From contig PTEX01000305.1 of assembly GCA_003342815.1 (NCBI GenBank), forward strand, positions 326,079 to 390,078: a stretch of 64,000 bases of DNA. Reading direction: 5' to 3'. Both the position numbers and the translations under genes were made by a program. Source of the stretch: Eudromia elegans (Eukaryota > Chordata > Aves > Tinamiformes > Tinamidae). The notes under the pieces were generated by a model, which had not been told where the DNA came from, did no database searches, and worked only from the letters and a program-made list of their open reading frames with translations. Every line of letters starts with the position of its first letter. The stretch's first letter is position 1. Below are positions 54,680-64,000 of this stretch, in pieces.

Positions 54680-56668
54680 GAGATGTAAGTCTTCCATAGC
54701 TATAGGAAATGTAAATTTTTTAAAAGAAATGATCAAATATCTTTCTTTCTAGTAAGATCATAACTGCAATAATATACAAAATATGTCAGCAAAAATGTGA
54801 ACGCCCAGTTCTGAGCACATTATTGTTCTATTGAACACTAATATCTGAATGTAAATACTGCAAATGCACAAAACACCCAGAAACGGTACCTGAGTACACC
54901 ACCAGGACATGTAACTGAGGCAGCTGTGCACATGGCCTGTAATATCTGGGAACAAATTTATGACCATTAATTTGCTCAATTACAATTTTAAAAATAGATT
55001 TTACCTTTCACCATAGGTGACTTGCCCTTAATTTCAATATCTACTATCATACTAGACTAGAATGATCCGATCCTCCTGACGTACTAACAGACAAGTGAAA
55101 AACAGTCTAATGTCTACTCAAGTGGGATTTATTTTCTCGTTTGTCCTTTAAATCTGAACATTTAATTATCCATGGAGGAGATTATGTCTTGTAGTCAGTG
55201 AATTTTTTAAAGTTAAAATATAGTGTGGACAACTAATGGTAGAATTATGTGCTACAAAATGTAATATTCTAATAAAGAACCCTTAAAGAAATTAAACCAA
55301 AGCTTTTATTTAGTATGCAATCTATCAGCCTCCTTTTAACCTCTCTCCTCTTCGTTGCAAAGGAAAAATTTATTTTTAAATAGTTTTCTTAATGCGAGGA
55401 AACTATCATCAAACACTTTTACATAATGGTCATGAACTAGAGTTCAACAGGAGGGAGTAAACTAAAACTAAAAGCCAACAATGAGTTACTGCAGAATCTC
55501 AAGGAAAACTATTTTTTGTTATATAAGTGAAAAAAAGGGAAAAAGAACCTGTTAGAGGGTTAGTATTGATATTTCAGATATACTTACACAATTGGATGCA
55601 GAATGTAAACCCAACCTGCTGAAACACACTGCAAAAACCATCTACTCAAAGATGTTCGGTTACAATCCTTATCATGAAATATTCTATTTGATAACCAATT
55701 AACAGAGACTAATCTTACCTTTAGATTCATATGTGAATGCATTCATGTGTGAATGCACACTTCTATCTAGCTGATTTATTCAGTGCCTTTTCAGGCAAAA
55801 ATGTTGTCTTTAAAGGAAGTGAAAAGCATTTTACTCTGCCCAGAATACACATAATGTTCAAGACATGTAGGTTGATAAAAGCCTGGGTATGATCTGTTCA
55901 TATATAAGAAGTAGTTGTGAACTGACTAATTCAGGCCGGTGTGCATATATCCCAGAGGTAGACATTAGGAAACATGGTCTTGTGTTCTATCCACAGACAC
56001 TCGTGTCCTCTAATTTCTTAAAGCTTATATTTTACTATTCTTACCTCAATTGCAACAGTGAAAAGAATCTTCTCCTTGTGTAAACAGGCATGGACGACCT
56101 CCAAAGCCTATTAGAAATATTTCATCTACTACAGCTAAACTTCTAATTGTGCACATAATGAGTCCGACAAAACACTGTTCTTGGCCAGGGTTGTTTTAAG
56201 CGCTTAAAGATATCTGATGGCAACTGAGTTATGTATCTGGGGACACTGGAAGTTCACTCTTGAGAGCAACAGAAATAGGGTGTTTTCCCTGCAGCGTCTT
56301 GCAAACCAGGGTTTGCTTAATGTTCTGCTGCTTAACGTTCACACGGTTACAGCTCCCACCCGTGAGGACGGTCCGGAGATCAAGTCGCGAGGGTCTGGAA
56401 AACCGGGTCTGAAAAAAATCAGGAGAGAAGTAGCATGTCACGTCCCTCGTGGCGACGGGCGATGAAATCACTCATCCCTCTCCGCTTCTCTCTCCTCCAG
56501 CCCCAGGTTCTCCCGGCCTCACTGCCCTACGGACAACCGTTCCCAGCGCGCTGCCAGCCCTCAGCCGTGCCCGCGCCCAGGCCCAGGCCCCGCGGCCCGG
56601 CACTCACCGCGGCCGCCGGGGGAGGCGGAGCAGCGCCCGGCCCGCCCCGGCAGTACCGCCCCGAAGCG

Positions 56669-56683
56669 AGCGGGAGATTTGAA
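56669..56683 (+). promoter_or_regulatory. CDE/CHR-like cell-cycle element
   Basis: agcgg at 56669-56673 (CDE-like), a 4-base spacer, then TTTGAA at 56678-56683 (a perfect CHR core), 55 bases before the start codon. CDE and CHR four bases apart is the arrangement described for G2/M genes such as CDC25C, bound by DREAM and MYB-MuvB complexes. Human NEIL3 expression rises in proliferating cells, which fits. The site was identified by motif only. Confidence 0.6.
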
Positions 56684-56737
56684 CGGGAAGAGGCGGCGGC
56701 AGGACGGGTGCGGAGCGTTTGGTGGCGAGCTCCGGCT

Positions 56738-56860
56738 ATGGTGGAAGGGCCGTGCTGCGCTTTGTACGCGGAGAGGCTCCGCGCCCGCGTGCGCCAGGGT
56801 CAGACGGTGCGGAGCGCGCGAGGGAGCGCCTTGCCGGCCGGAGCCGCCGTCAGCACCGCG
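56738..56860 (+). CDS. NEIL3: NEIL3 coding exon 1
   Basis: 41 codons, ending in phase 0 at the donor gtgagg. Residues 1-30 (MVEGPC, then VRSARGS) align with the mammalian start. The segment after residue 32 is short and Ala-rich and lacks about 13 residues found in human. The frame stays open upstream to 56,435, but the MVEG start is required for the catalytic N-terminus. Confidence 0.93.
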
Positions 56861-59800
56861 GTGAGGGGCGGCGGGGAGGCGGCCGTTGTGCGGCAGGGCA
56901 GGATGGCCGTTGGCGGGTGCGAGGCGGCCGTTGTGCGGCAGGGCAGGATGGCCGTTGGCGGTGCGAGGCGGCCGTTGGCGGGGCACGAGGCAGGGGCCGT
57001 TAATGGGGCGGGGCGGCCGTTGGCCGGTTGCTACGCAGACCCTAGGTGTGTCTGTAAGGTTGGGGGAAATTCTGCCAGGTTTGGCAAAGCCTGTTTTGTT
57101 GTTAGTTATTGGGTTGCTCCAGCGTGGGAGCTGTTGGCTGATGGACATCAGCTTCAGGGCAGGATTGCTAGTGTCTCTGATATCTCCCTTGCCCTCTTCG
57201 GTCAGCGTGGCAGAGCTGTGACCGCAGCAACTGCTAGCTGGCAGCTTTGGGTTGTTTTGCTCCCTTAAATTGCTATGTCTTAAAATATAGATCAGCCTTA
57301 GCAGATTGGATGTTTAAGGAGATCATAGAATACTTAAGGTTGGAAAGGACCTCTAGAGATCATCTTGTCCAACCCCCCTGCACACGCAGCGTCTCCTAGA
57401 GCTGAAGAAGCTTTTTGTAAGTAGTGAGGGAAAACATTCAGAACTCCTTTTGCTCACTAAAAATAGTAAACTTTAAAATACCATTTGGCTTCAGGAAAAG
57501 TATGATAAAAAGAAAAATATAGTAGTAGTTTCTGGCTTAAATTGTTATCAGGCCTTCAAAAGTCAGAAGGAAACAGAACAGATTAATATAAACTTTTGCC
57601 TGCAGAAAAGGAACTTACATAAATTCATTTTAAAAACATTATATTAATTAGATTAGCTAAGTAAGTAAATCTTGTGGCATCTGTTTTCAGTGTATTCCCA
57701 GTGTGCAATTTCTCTACTAGTTTTTACCCTTTTTGTTGACAGTATAAAATAATTCAGTGGAATAGAACTGCTGGGGTTTGCGAGACTTTCTGGCAGAAAA
57801 GAGTGTTAGGATATAAACGAGCAGGTCTAGCTAATGAGCTGTCAAGGTCCAGTACTCCTTCAACAGAAAGTTTTTTTTTTTTTCTTTTCTTTTCCCTCCC
57901 CCTGTTGTTTATGCAATACACTGTAAGATAGCCCTTAAATAAAAGATGGATTTCGTAGAGGAAGAAGTGGAAGATAGTCACTTTGTTTAAAAGATATTCT
58001 GTTGAGAGATTGGTTCTTTCAGCTTTGTGTCTTTCAGGACTCAGACTTCTAATGTGAGGAAAATTAATTCCCCTAAATATACTTATGATCAATGCAGTAT
58101 AGTAAACAGCAGCTTAGGGTGACTTTGTTCACTAGCAAGCACTGCTTAGATCTCAAGGAGGCTGTTAACCACGGGCAAAGACTTGGCCAGTGCAAAACAG
58201 TCTCCATATAATATACGATGTTGTCCAGGCCAACATCATATTATATATTATGACATGCTATATACATAATACATAATTTATTATGATGTATTACAAATAT
58301 ATAAACATATATATTATTATGCATATCAGAATAATAGATATAATATGCATTATGATATTCTTATATTCTATTGTAATTTGTGTGTGCTCATTTTCAGACT
58401 GTTGTGAGTGAGAAGGAAATCTCTGGCCACAGTTTCCTTACTGGACATGTTTACAGAGGTGTAGAGACTTTGGGAAAAGAACTTTTTATGTATTTTGGTC
58501 AGACAGCTTTGAGGTAAGAGGTGGGGAATGAAAAATGTCCTCTATATATTTAAGCATTACATTTTCACGGGGGTCTTCTTGTTCTTAGTTCTCGCAATTC
58601 CAGATATTTGGAAATTTTCTGCAGTTTGTACTTAAGTTCTGAAAATAGTGAATAGTGACTTAATTTGTTTCAGACAACTTAATTATTCTCTAGTTTAAGC
58701 TCTCATGTACATTTATCTGAAAAGAACAGTTGTTCCTTGAAATCACAGGATGGTTAAGGTTGGAAGAGACCTGTCGAGATCATCTAGCCCAACTCCCCCG
58801 CTCAAGTAGCGACACCTAGAGTATATGGCACAGGGTCGCATCCTTCATTTTAAACACCTTTGAGAATTGTTAGCATGTTTATTATTATCATATGTTTGAG
58901 TTGCCTAGAGATATCTTTATGCTAGCTCACAAGGTCTTATTTTCATCTAGTTTTCATCCTCTAATTCAACATATTTCTGCTCATTGAAGGTCAATCAAAA
59001 CAAGAATCTAACAAAATATGCAGTGTAATGGCCTATTAAAACAGAAAAAATAATTCTTTATGGTAACTATAGCATAAATAGGTGAGATTCTTAATTTAAC
59101 AGGTAATACTTACATTTAATGTAATTATAATTATATACATGTTTATATTATAATTTTACATGTTTTAAGAAAAAAAATTACATCACTTCTGCATTCAAGG
59201 TAGTCGTTGTGACTTAATGACTAACCTCGAAAGGTGCCAGATCATGATTTTTCTTAGTTTAAAATTGATAACACCAAAATCTTACAGTTTAGTGATACAT
59301 TTCCAGTGTCAATGCTGTTGTGGGAGAGTGATGGGAAACAAAAATCCTTGGCTGAGAATAGAGCAGTTCACAGCAGTTACACTCTGGATCAGTAAAGGCA
59401 GAGATAAATTAGTAATTACATGAGATGATATGTAGGCTGATCTCTGGTGGCTGGGGAAGCTGGTTATCCAATTCAGATGCTTATTTTGCAAAGTGTTAGA
59501 GAAATGCAACTTCAAGAGTTGATTTAGAGAAAGTATTATACACATCTAACTTTAATATAAAGAGCAACCCTTGAAAAGGTTCATCTTTTAATTACAATAA
59601 AACGTAATGAAGGATAGAATCAGTAAAATCTCGAATCTGATATAGATTGTATTAAACACCCTCCAGGTGTTCCTTCTGTGTTTTAAGTCTCTTGATACAA
59701 CTATTAGCACATCAGTTGCAACATTTCAAAAGACTCTTCTATCAAAAGTCTTAGGACATGATGGTTGAAGAAACCAAGATTTCCCCATAGATGAGTATAG

Positions 59801-62800
59801 TGCAACTTCAGGATGTTTAGCTCTTCTTACTGAAGAATAGTATGTACAGGAAAAAAGGTAGCAAGAACTACATTTCCTACTATTCCTGTGCAGTTCAATA
59901 GTGATTAGTTCAATGCAAAGAAATCAGGTGTCCCCTGGGAACTTAGCTGAGCATCACCTAGCTAATTACTGATGTAAAAAAACAAAACAAAAACCAGTCC
60001 TTTAGACCAAGGAAGATGGGTGTTTTATGTTATTTAGCTCAGAGAAAAGGTTACCTGTGAATATATACTTGATTAAAACCATCTAAAATATATAAGTACA
60101 CACCCAATATCTAAAATATGCTAATAGTAAAAAGATGTTGGTTTTTCTTTTCATCCTAATTTAAGGTATAATTTTAGGTAATGATAATGAAACACAAAGA
60201 TGAAATTTTTTAAAGTTCTTAAAGGTTTCTGATGTAAAAGGGACTTATGCATAAAGACAATTGTGAATTATTTTCCTAGTCATTAACTAGCTACATAGCT
60301 ATGACAATTAATAGCTGTGACTTTTAATGCTCCTTCTAAGCAGTGTACTGACGCTTGGTAAATGAAATGATCAGCTGTTAATATGCATGCTCTTTACTTG
60401 ATGCAAATTTGCCAGAAATATTTAGTGCATTCCTAAATGATAGCTGTACACAAGAGTTTAAAGTTTATTTAAAAAAGGGGGCTGTAGGGATCTACTTAGG
60501 CATATATGGTACTCTTCAGGGAACTTGAGACTTGGAAGTGCCTAATAGAAACAAAAGATACCAAAAACCAGCTCTATTATATGAATTGAGCTGTATGAAA
60601 AGAAACATTTGAAATCCATAACTTTCTTAAAAATGAAGAAAAATGAACAAATTCTATTAGGAAGTTACATAAAGAGCTGCCTTAAGATTGTACTTTGTGA
60701 AATGTTGTCTTTATCTAGTAGCAAATATTTAATATGTCTATCCTTCCTGATATGCAACAAAGAGAATAAAACAAAATGGACACATGATTATGAATTTCTT
60801 TGATCACCTGTGGTTTGATCTATTGATTCTTTCTGTATCTAGAAAATAATCTACCTTTTCTGATATATGTTATTTTCCATTTAAGACATATAGAACTCTT
60901 CATCTTTGTTCTTTTTAGGAGCTGAAAGTATCAGGTAAGCATGTAATAAATACAAAAATAAAATATATGAGACAAAAATAAAAATTGTCTTCTGCTTAAA
61001 ACACATTTTAAAATGTAAAACCTTAAAGCATTGATGTTCTGTAAAAGGACTGCTTGAAAGGGTCTGTTCCATTTCTTTGCCATCTGTGTATTTTTCCACT
61101 TTATTTATTAATTTTTAATTGACCTGCAAATTTTGCCGTGGTTGTAGGCAAAGAAAAGCGGAAAACAACATATGGCAGTTGTTAATTACATTGTTTATGG
61201 CATTATTGAAAGTAGCTTTGATATGATAACAAGGTTAGCGTTGTGAGGATAGAAATATTTCCTTTCGTATTTGACTTTTTTTTCTTGCTTGTTATAACAG
61301 AAAACTAGTGGTGAAGTAGTCTGTCATTTCTTTCAACTTCCCTAGAGACCTTAGAATTTTTCACTGGAAATGCTAGTCTTCCAGCAAACACTGTGAGACA
61401 GACCAGGAATGTGCGTGCTATTTAATGATCATTTTTTGCATAATATATTATGAAGACTCCCTAAAAACTGCTGTGTTCTAGAGTATTTCTAACTTGAGGC
61501 AGAAAGGGTTCTTCCCTTGGAACAAAGCACAGATATGAACAAGCCATATGTTGCCATACTGCTGTTAATGACTAGAATTGACACACATGAGTACAGTCTT
61601 GGTTAGATCAGAACAGTTCACAAATCTAACAAATAAGCATTTGGAAGCATTGTTACAAGTAAATACCCTTAAGAACTTAGGGTTTTTTTTTTCCCCTCAG
61701 GATTCACTTTGGTATGAATGGTTCCATGTGCATTAATTGTGATGACATCAGTGGCAGAAATGGAGCACCACCAGTTTTGGAGATACAGTTAACAGAGGAT
61801 ACAGTTTGTTTTTTTGAGGCAACAGTCGAGTATAGGTAATGTAAAAATCAATGAAATAGCTATAGCTATTTATAGCTATATGACTTTCACTATGTTATTA
61901 ATGGAAATTTTTTAAGTGCTTAGATTACCATTGTAGAAACAGATATATAGCAAAACTTCATAAACATACTATGTTTATAGCTATGGAATTCTAGTATCTG
62001 TTACTTTTTGTATCAGTTTATATATTAATTATATGGGTAAAGAAGTTCAATTTTATAACTCTTTAAATAGTGTCAAGACTGAGAATTAAATTTGAATTGA
62101 AAATTGTCCTCTGATTTGACTGCTGAACCTCAGTACCCCTTTAATTTGCATTCAAGTTTCAATTTCTTAACAAGAATAAGAACGTAAGGGTCTTCATATG
62201 TGATAGCTACTAGTTTTAAATTTTTATGCCCAACATTGTGTCTCTACTTTTGTTTTCTTTTTGAAAGCAAATTGGTGTAACTGTTCTAATTAACTTGATG
62301 TATTCATCCATCAGCACTCTACTTCTTACTGCTAATAAAACTAATAGCAAATTTGATTTTAAAGCATTTGAGGCTCTTGGATGAAAGAGATTTTGTAAAT
62401 TAACATTTATGTTTCTAGAATTCATGTTATGAAATGTAACAGCTTAACCTAATAAAATCAAGTTTTAATAGAATCTACCTTTTATTCTCATGTTGAAACC
62501 ATTGGACCATATACCCTGATAGTTAGTTATGGCTGATGATCCAAAGTTGATAAGTGTTTTCAAAGCAGGGACCTTGCAATTATTTCTTCAAGCTAACATG
62601 AACAAAAAGAGATGATTTCTTGTACATAGGGCCAGGTGCTAGTATGATCCAAGCATGTATCACTGAGCTGTTTTTTTTTTTTTCCAAGACTTTTTTTAAT
62701 ATACCTTTGCCTATCATTGATGTATTCTGTCTGTGTATATAAGATACCATCATATCTTAAGACTTTTTTTAAAAAAAACCATATTGATAAATGGCATGTA

Positions 62801-63056
62801 ATTCAAATAAAAAATATTCTCTTACTGTATCTACCCTTCCAGAAATGCAGCTGAAAGTGAACAGAAAGTGAGAATGATGGAAAGCTTGGATGTCTGCTCT
62901 CCAAAATTTAGCTGCTCAAGAGCAGAAAGTGAGATTAAGCAGCAGAAAACCCGCATGTTGTGTGATGTGTTACTGGATCAAGCAGTGTTACCTGGAGTGG
63001 GAAATATCATAAAAAATGAAGCACTATTTGACAGTGGCCTCCATCCAGCTGTTAAA
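56738..63056 (+). CDS. NEIL3: Endonuclease VIII-like 3 (DNA glycosylase), exons 1-4, 3' partial
   Basis: NEIL3 is a nuclear Fpg/Nei-family glycosylase that removes oxidised bases, mainly from single-stranded DNA, and unhooks interstrand crosslinks at stalled forks. The join of four exons (56738-56860, 58398-58513, 61701-61835, 62843-63056) gives 196 residues with consistent phases (0, 2, 2, 0). I chose the ATG because it gives MVEG: after Met removal Val2 is the amino-terminal nucleophile, and the context is strong (G at -3 and +4). Lys68 in GVETLGKELF corresponds to human Lys81. RIHFGM and PPVLEIQLT follow at 80-111, then the start of the helix-two-turn-helix domain with LPGVGNIIKNEALF at 174-187. 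The rest of that domain, the RanBP2-type zinc finger and the GRF fingers lie outside the window. It is about 13 residues shorter than human before the catalytic lysine. Confidence 0.95.
56876..57022. repeat. 45-bp GC-rich tandem repeat with MYB-type motifs
   Basis: Two near-identical units, 56876-56920 and 56921-56964 (45 and 44 bp, one base apart), then a shortened third (56965-56986) and decayed pieces to 57,022. Each full unit holds two CCGTTG words (reverse CAACGG, a MYB consensus). With the partial units there are seven CCGTT(G/A) sites, starting at 56883, 56907, 56928, 56952, 56972, 56997 and 57017. Confidence 0.85.
57324..57403 (-). mobile_element. CR1 LINE, 3' terminal stub in NEIL3 intron 1
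   Basis: Catagaat octamer, taaggttggaaaggacctct, then ccccctgcacacgcagcgtc and ctcctagag. About 80 bp in minus orientation, opposite to NEIL3. Confidence 0.92.
58398..58513 (+). CDS. NEIL3: NEIL3 coding exon 2
   Basis: Acceptor ttttcag, donor gtaagag; 38 codons plus two bases (phase 2). Encodes GHVYRGVETLGKELF with the conserved catalytic-site lysine, then MYFGQTAL. This is the most conserved stretch of the gene in the window. Confidence 0.96.
58514..61700 (+). other. NEIL3: NEIL3 intron 2
   Basis: 3,187 bp of AT-rich DNA from gtaagag to ttcccctcag. Apart from the CR1 stub near its start I see only short unrecognised open frames, none beyond 78 codons. Confidence 0.9.
58744..58842 (-). mobile_element. 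CR1 LINE, diverged 3' stub in NEIL3 intron 2
   Basis: Cacaggat octamer variant, taaggttggaagagacct, agatcatctagcccaactcc, then a decayed gtatatggcacagggtcgca. About 100 bp, minus orientation, more diverged than the intron 1 stub. Confidence 0.88.
61701..61835 (+). CDS. NEIL3: NEIL3 coding exon 3
   Basis: Acceptor ttcccctcag, donor gtaatg; 135 bases, phase 2 in and out. Encodes (R)IHFGMNGSM, a variable loop (INCDDISGRNG), then PPVLEIQLTEDTVCFFEATVEY. It is the same length as the human segment, but the loop between FGM and PVLE is strongly substituted. Confidence 0.95.
61836..62842 (+). other. NEIL3: NEIL3 intron 3
   Basis: 1,007 bp, AT-rich, from gtaatg to cccttccag. No repeat or gene recognised inside; it has only homopolymer runs near 62,670 and 62,765. 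Confidence 0.9.
62843..63056 (+). CDS. NEIL3: NEIL3 coding exon 4
   Basis: Acceptor cccttccag; 214 bases from phase 2 to phase 0 if the donor is gtgcgt at 63057. Encodes VRMMESLDVCSPKFS and the helix-two-turn-helix start (DVLLDQAVLPGVGN, then NEALFDSGLHPAVK). Reading on past the donor gives VRQMSQDYF and a TGA at 63084-63086; those nine residues resemble the human continuation after VK, so the exact 3' edge is uncertain. Confidence 0.88.
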
Positions 63057-64000
63057 GTGCGTCAAATGTCTCAAGATTATTTCTGATGACATCAAGTATT
63101 ATAAGTATATTTTGACATCTTTTGTATATTTTGACATCTTTTAAACCTTTTTTTTTTAAAAAAAAAAAATCTCACTTCTTAAGTTCTAAAAACTTAAACT
63201 CATGTTGCAGCCTTAGAATCTGGCCTATTTGTCATAGCACTACTTAGGACCTCTTTCTGCTACTCTTATTACTCTTATCTCCCAGACCAGACATACCTAT
63301 AGGGGCTGTTTTTTCCGTAGTGTGCTGCTAGCTGGAATAAAATCTCTTGTTTGCAAACTAGTCTGAAATTATATAAATTGCAAGGCTATTGGAAGATCAC
63401 AACAGAGACAGATATTTTAACATAACTTGCGTTTAAGATTTCATAGGATCAGTCTGGATTTGAATCTTTTCCAGGCTTGTGTGATGATATCGATACTGAA
63501 GTGAATAGACATTCATTGCATTTGGTGAAGGTGTCTCTGAATAACTTCTGAAAATTAAATATTGCAGTAGAGAAGAGTCCTGTTATTTTGTGAGGAATAT
63601 TACTGTAAAAATTGTGCTGCTAATATGCATGGTTTATTTGAGTGAAAATTAAAATCAACAGGAGCTAAAGCCTGCCTGTCTATCCAACAGCCAAGTTTGA
63701 ATGAATGCTTTAGGAATCATGCATTCTATTAAGAAAGCCAAACAGTAAATGAAATACTCTACCCTCTGCATCCTTACCCATACCTGTTTTCTGTGGTCTT
63801 TGAATGCCCATTCTATGGAAATTACAGATAAATCCCTTCAAAAGGCTTCTCCAAAATCTCTTAAAAAAAAAAAAAAAGTTTTATTCTGATGTTCTTCTCA
63901 AAGCAGGACTAACAGATTGTCTGGGATCTTAGGCAGTGGAGTTTCAAAAATTCCTCAAGGTTCCATAGCCCCCTGGACAAGCCACTTCAGTGCATAATTC
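63057..64000 (+). other. NEIL3: NEIL3 intron 4 start (or read-through end)
   Basis: AT-rich sequence after exon 4. It contains a perfect 19-bp tandem duplication (gtatattttgacatctttt at 63105-63123 and 63124-63142) and A/T homopolymers. I find no further NEIL3 exon before the window ends, so exon 5 and the zinc-finger exons must lie downstream. Confidence 0.75.
63105..63142. repeat. Perfect 19-bp tandem duplication
   Basis: Two identical adjacent 19-base units about 50 bases after the presumed exon 4 donor. Confidence 0.95.

Larger units (their letters stand above)
49966..56340. other. Intergenic DNA upstream of NEIL3, no gene recognised
   Basis: Mostly AT-rich. It contains a pyrimidine-only stretch at 50176-50214, a short (TG)n run near 52,096-52,108, the TAGA microsatellite and scattered short open frames (up to 89 codons) without recognisable similarity. 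Distal NEIL3 control elements could lie here, but I cannot point to one. Confidence 0.6.
56340..57060 (+). promoter_or_regulatory. NEIL3: CpG island / NEIL3 promoter
   Basis: A sharp change to GC-rich, CpG-dense sequence covering the NEIL3 upstream region, exon 1 and the start of intron 1. There is no TATA box; GC boxes (ggaggcgg, ccgcccc) lie within 130 bp of the start codon. This is the usual form of a dispersed-start housekeeping or cell-cycle promoter. Several long open frames on both strands here (195 codons on minus, 277 codons on plus) are side effects of high GC. Confidence 0.85.
56861..58397 (+). other. NEIL3: NEIL3 intron 1
   Basis: 1,537 bp from gtgagg to ttttcag. It contains a GC-rich tandem repeat at its start, a CR1 stub, a T-rich polypyrimidine tract (about 57,870-57,898) and an AT-rich low-complexity stretch (about 58,225-58,375). 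Confidence 0.88.

Noticed and set aside
56561..57148. 195-codon minus-strand open frame
   Set aside because: It is antisense to the CpG island, its composition mirrors the tandem repeat (repeated NGHPALPHNGR), and it has no known domain.
56435..57268. 277-codon plus-strand open frame across the CpG island
   Set aside because: It contains NEIL3 exon 1 in frame, but the rest is GC-rich promoter and intron 1 with a tandem repeat. The exon ends at a good donor and continues at exon 2.
1..64000. CRISPR arrays, bacterial operons, riboswitches, rRNA genes
   Set aside because: The window is vertebrate nuclear DNA; no spaced direct-repeat array or rRNA sequence was seen.

Overview
This window looks like a stretch of a bird nuclear genome. 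It is AT-rich and gene-poor, and it carries several copies of CR1, the main LINE of birds and other reptiles, recognisable by the ATTCTATG octamer tail and the CR1-type reverse transcriptase. It also holds one endogenous-retrovirus (ERV) fragment and a vertebrate DNA-repair gene with GT-AG introns. Isolated single N bases, often beside homopolymers, indicate a draft short-read assembly. I cannot name the species.

Layout. From 1 to about 56,340 I see no convincing host gene; the open frames there are short and unlike known proteins. The block holds a CR1 3' end at 1-153 (+), a tRNA-like relic at 22,471-22,543, CR1 pieces on the minus strand at 24,246-24,530 and 34,624-34,706, an ERV fragment at about 36,545-37,784 (the end of integrase plus one complete LTR), a 2.3 kb CR1 with most of its reverse transcriptase at 44,884-47,168 (-), an old decayed CR1 at 49,590-49,965 (-), microsatellites (TAGA x11, an A45 run) and several short tandem duplications.

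From about 56,340 to the end lies the 5' part of NEIL3 (endonuclease VIII-like 3, a DNA glycosylase) on the plus strand. A CpG island covers the promoter and exon 1. Exons 1-4 (56,738-56,860; 58,398-58,513; 61,701-61,835; 62,843-63,056) join in phase and give 196 residues: the N-terminal catalytic domain and the first part of the helix-two-turn-helix domain. Later exons lie beyond the window. In human the neighbours of NEIL3 are VEGFC and AGA, so the left 56 kb is probably the VEGFC-NEIL3 intergenic region; this is inference.

Most notable points: a CDE/CHR-like cell-cycle element 55 bases before the NEIL3 start codon; a 45-bp GC-rich tandem repeat in intron 1 that creates seven MYB-type motifs in 140 bp; an in-frame stop soon after the presumed exon 4 donor, in sequence that still resembles NEIL3; and an ERV in which integrase runs almost directly into the polypurine tract and LTR, with no env. 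I found no clearly new biological system; the regulatory architecture at NEIL3 is the best candidate for follow-up.
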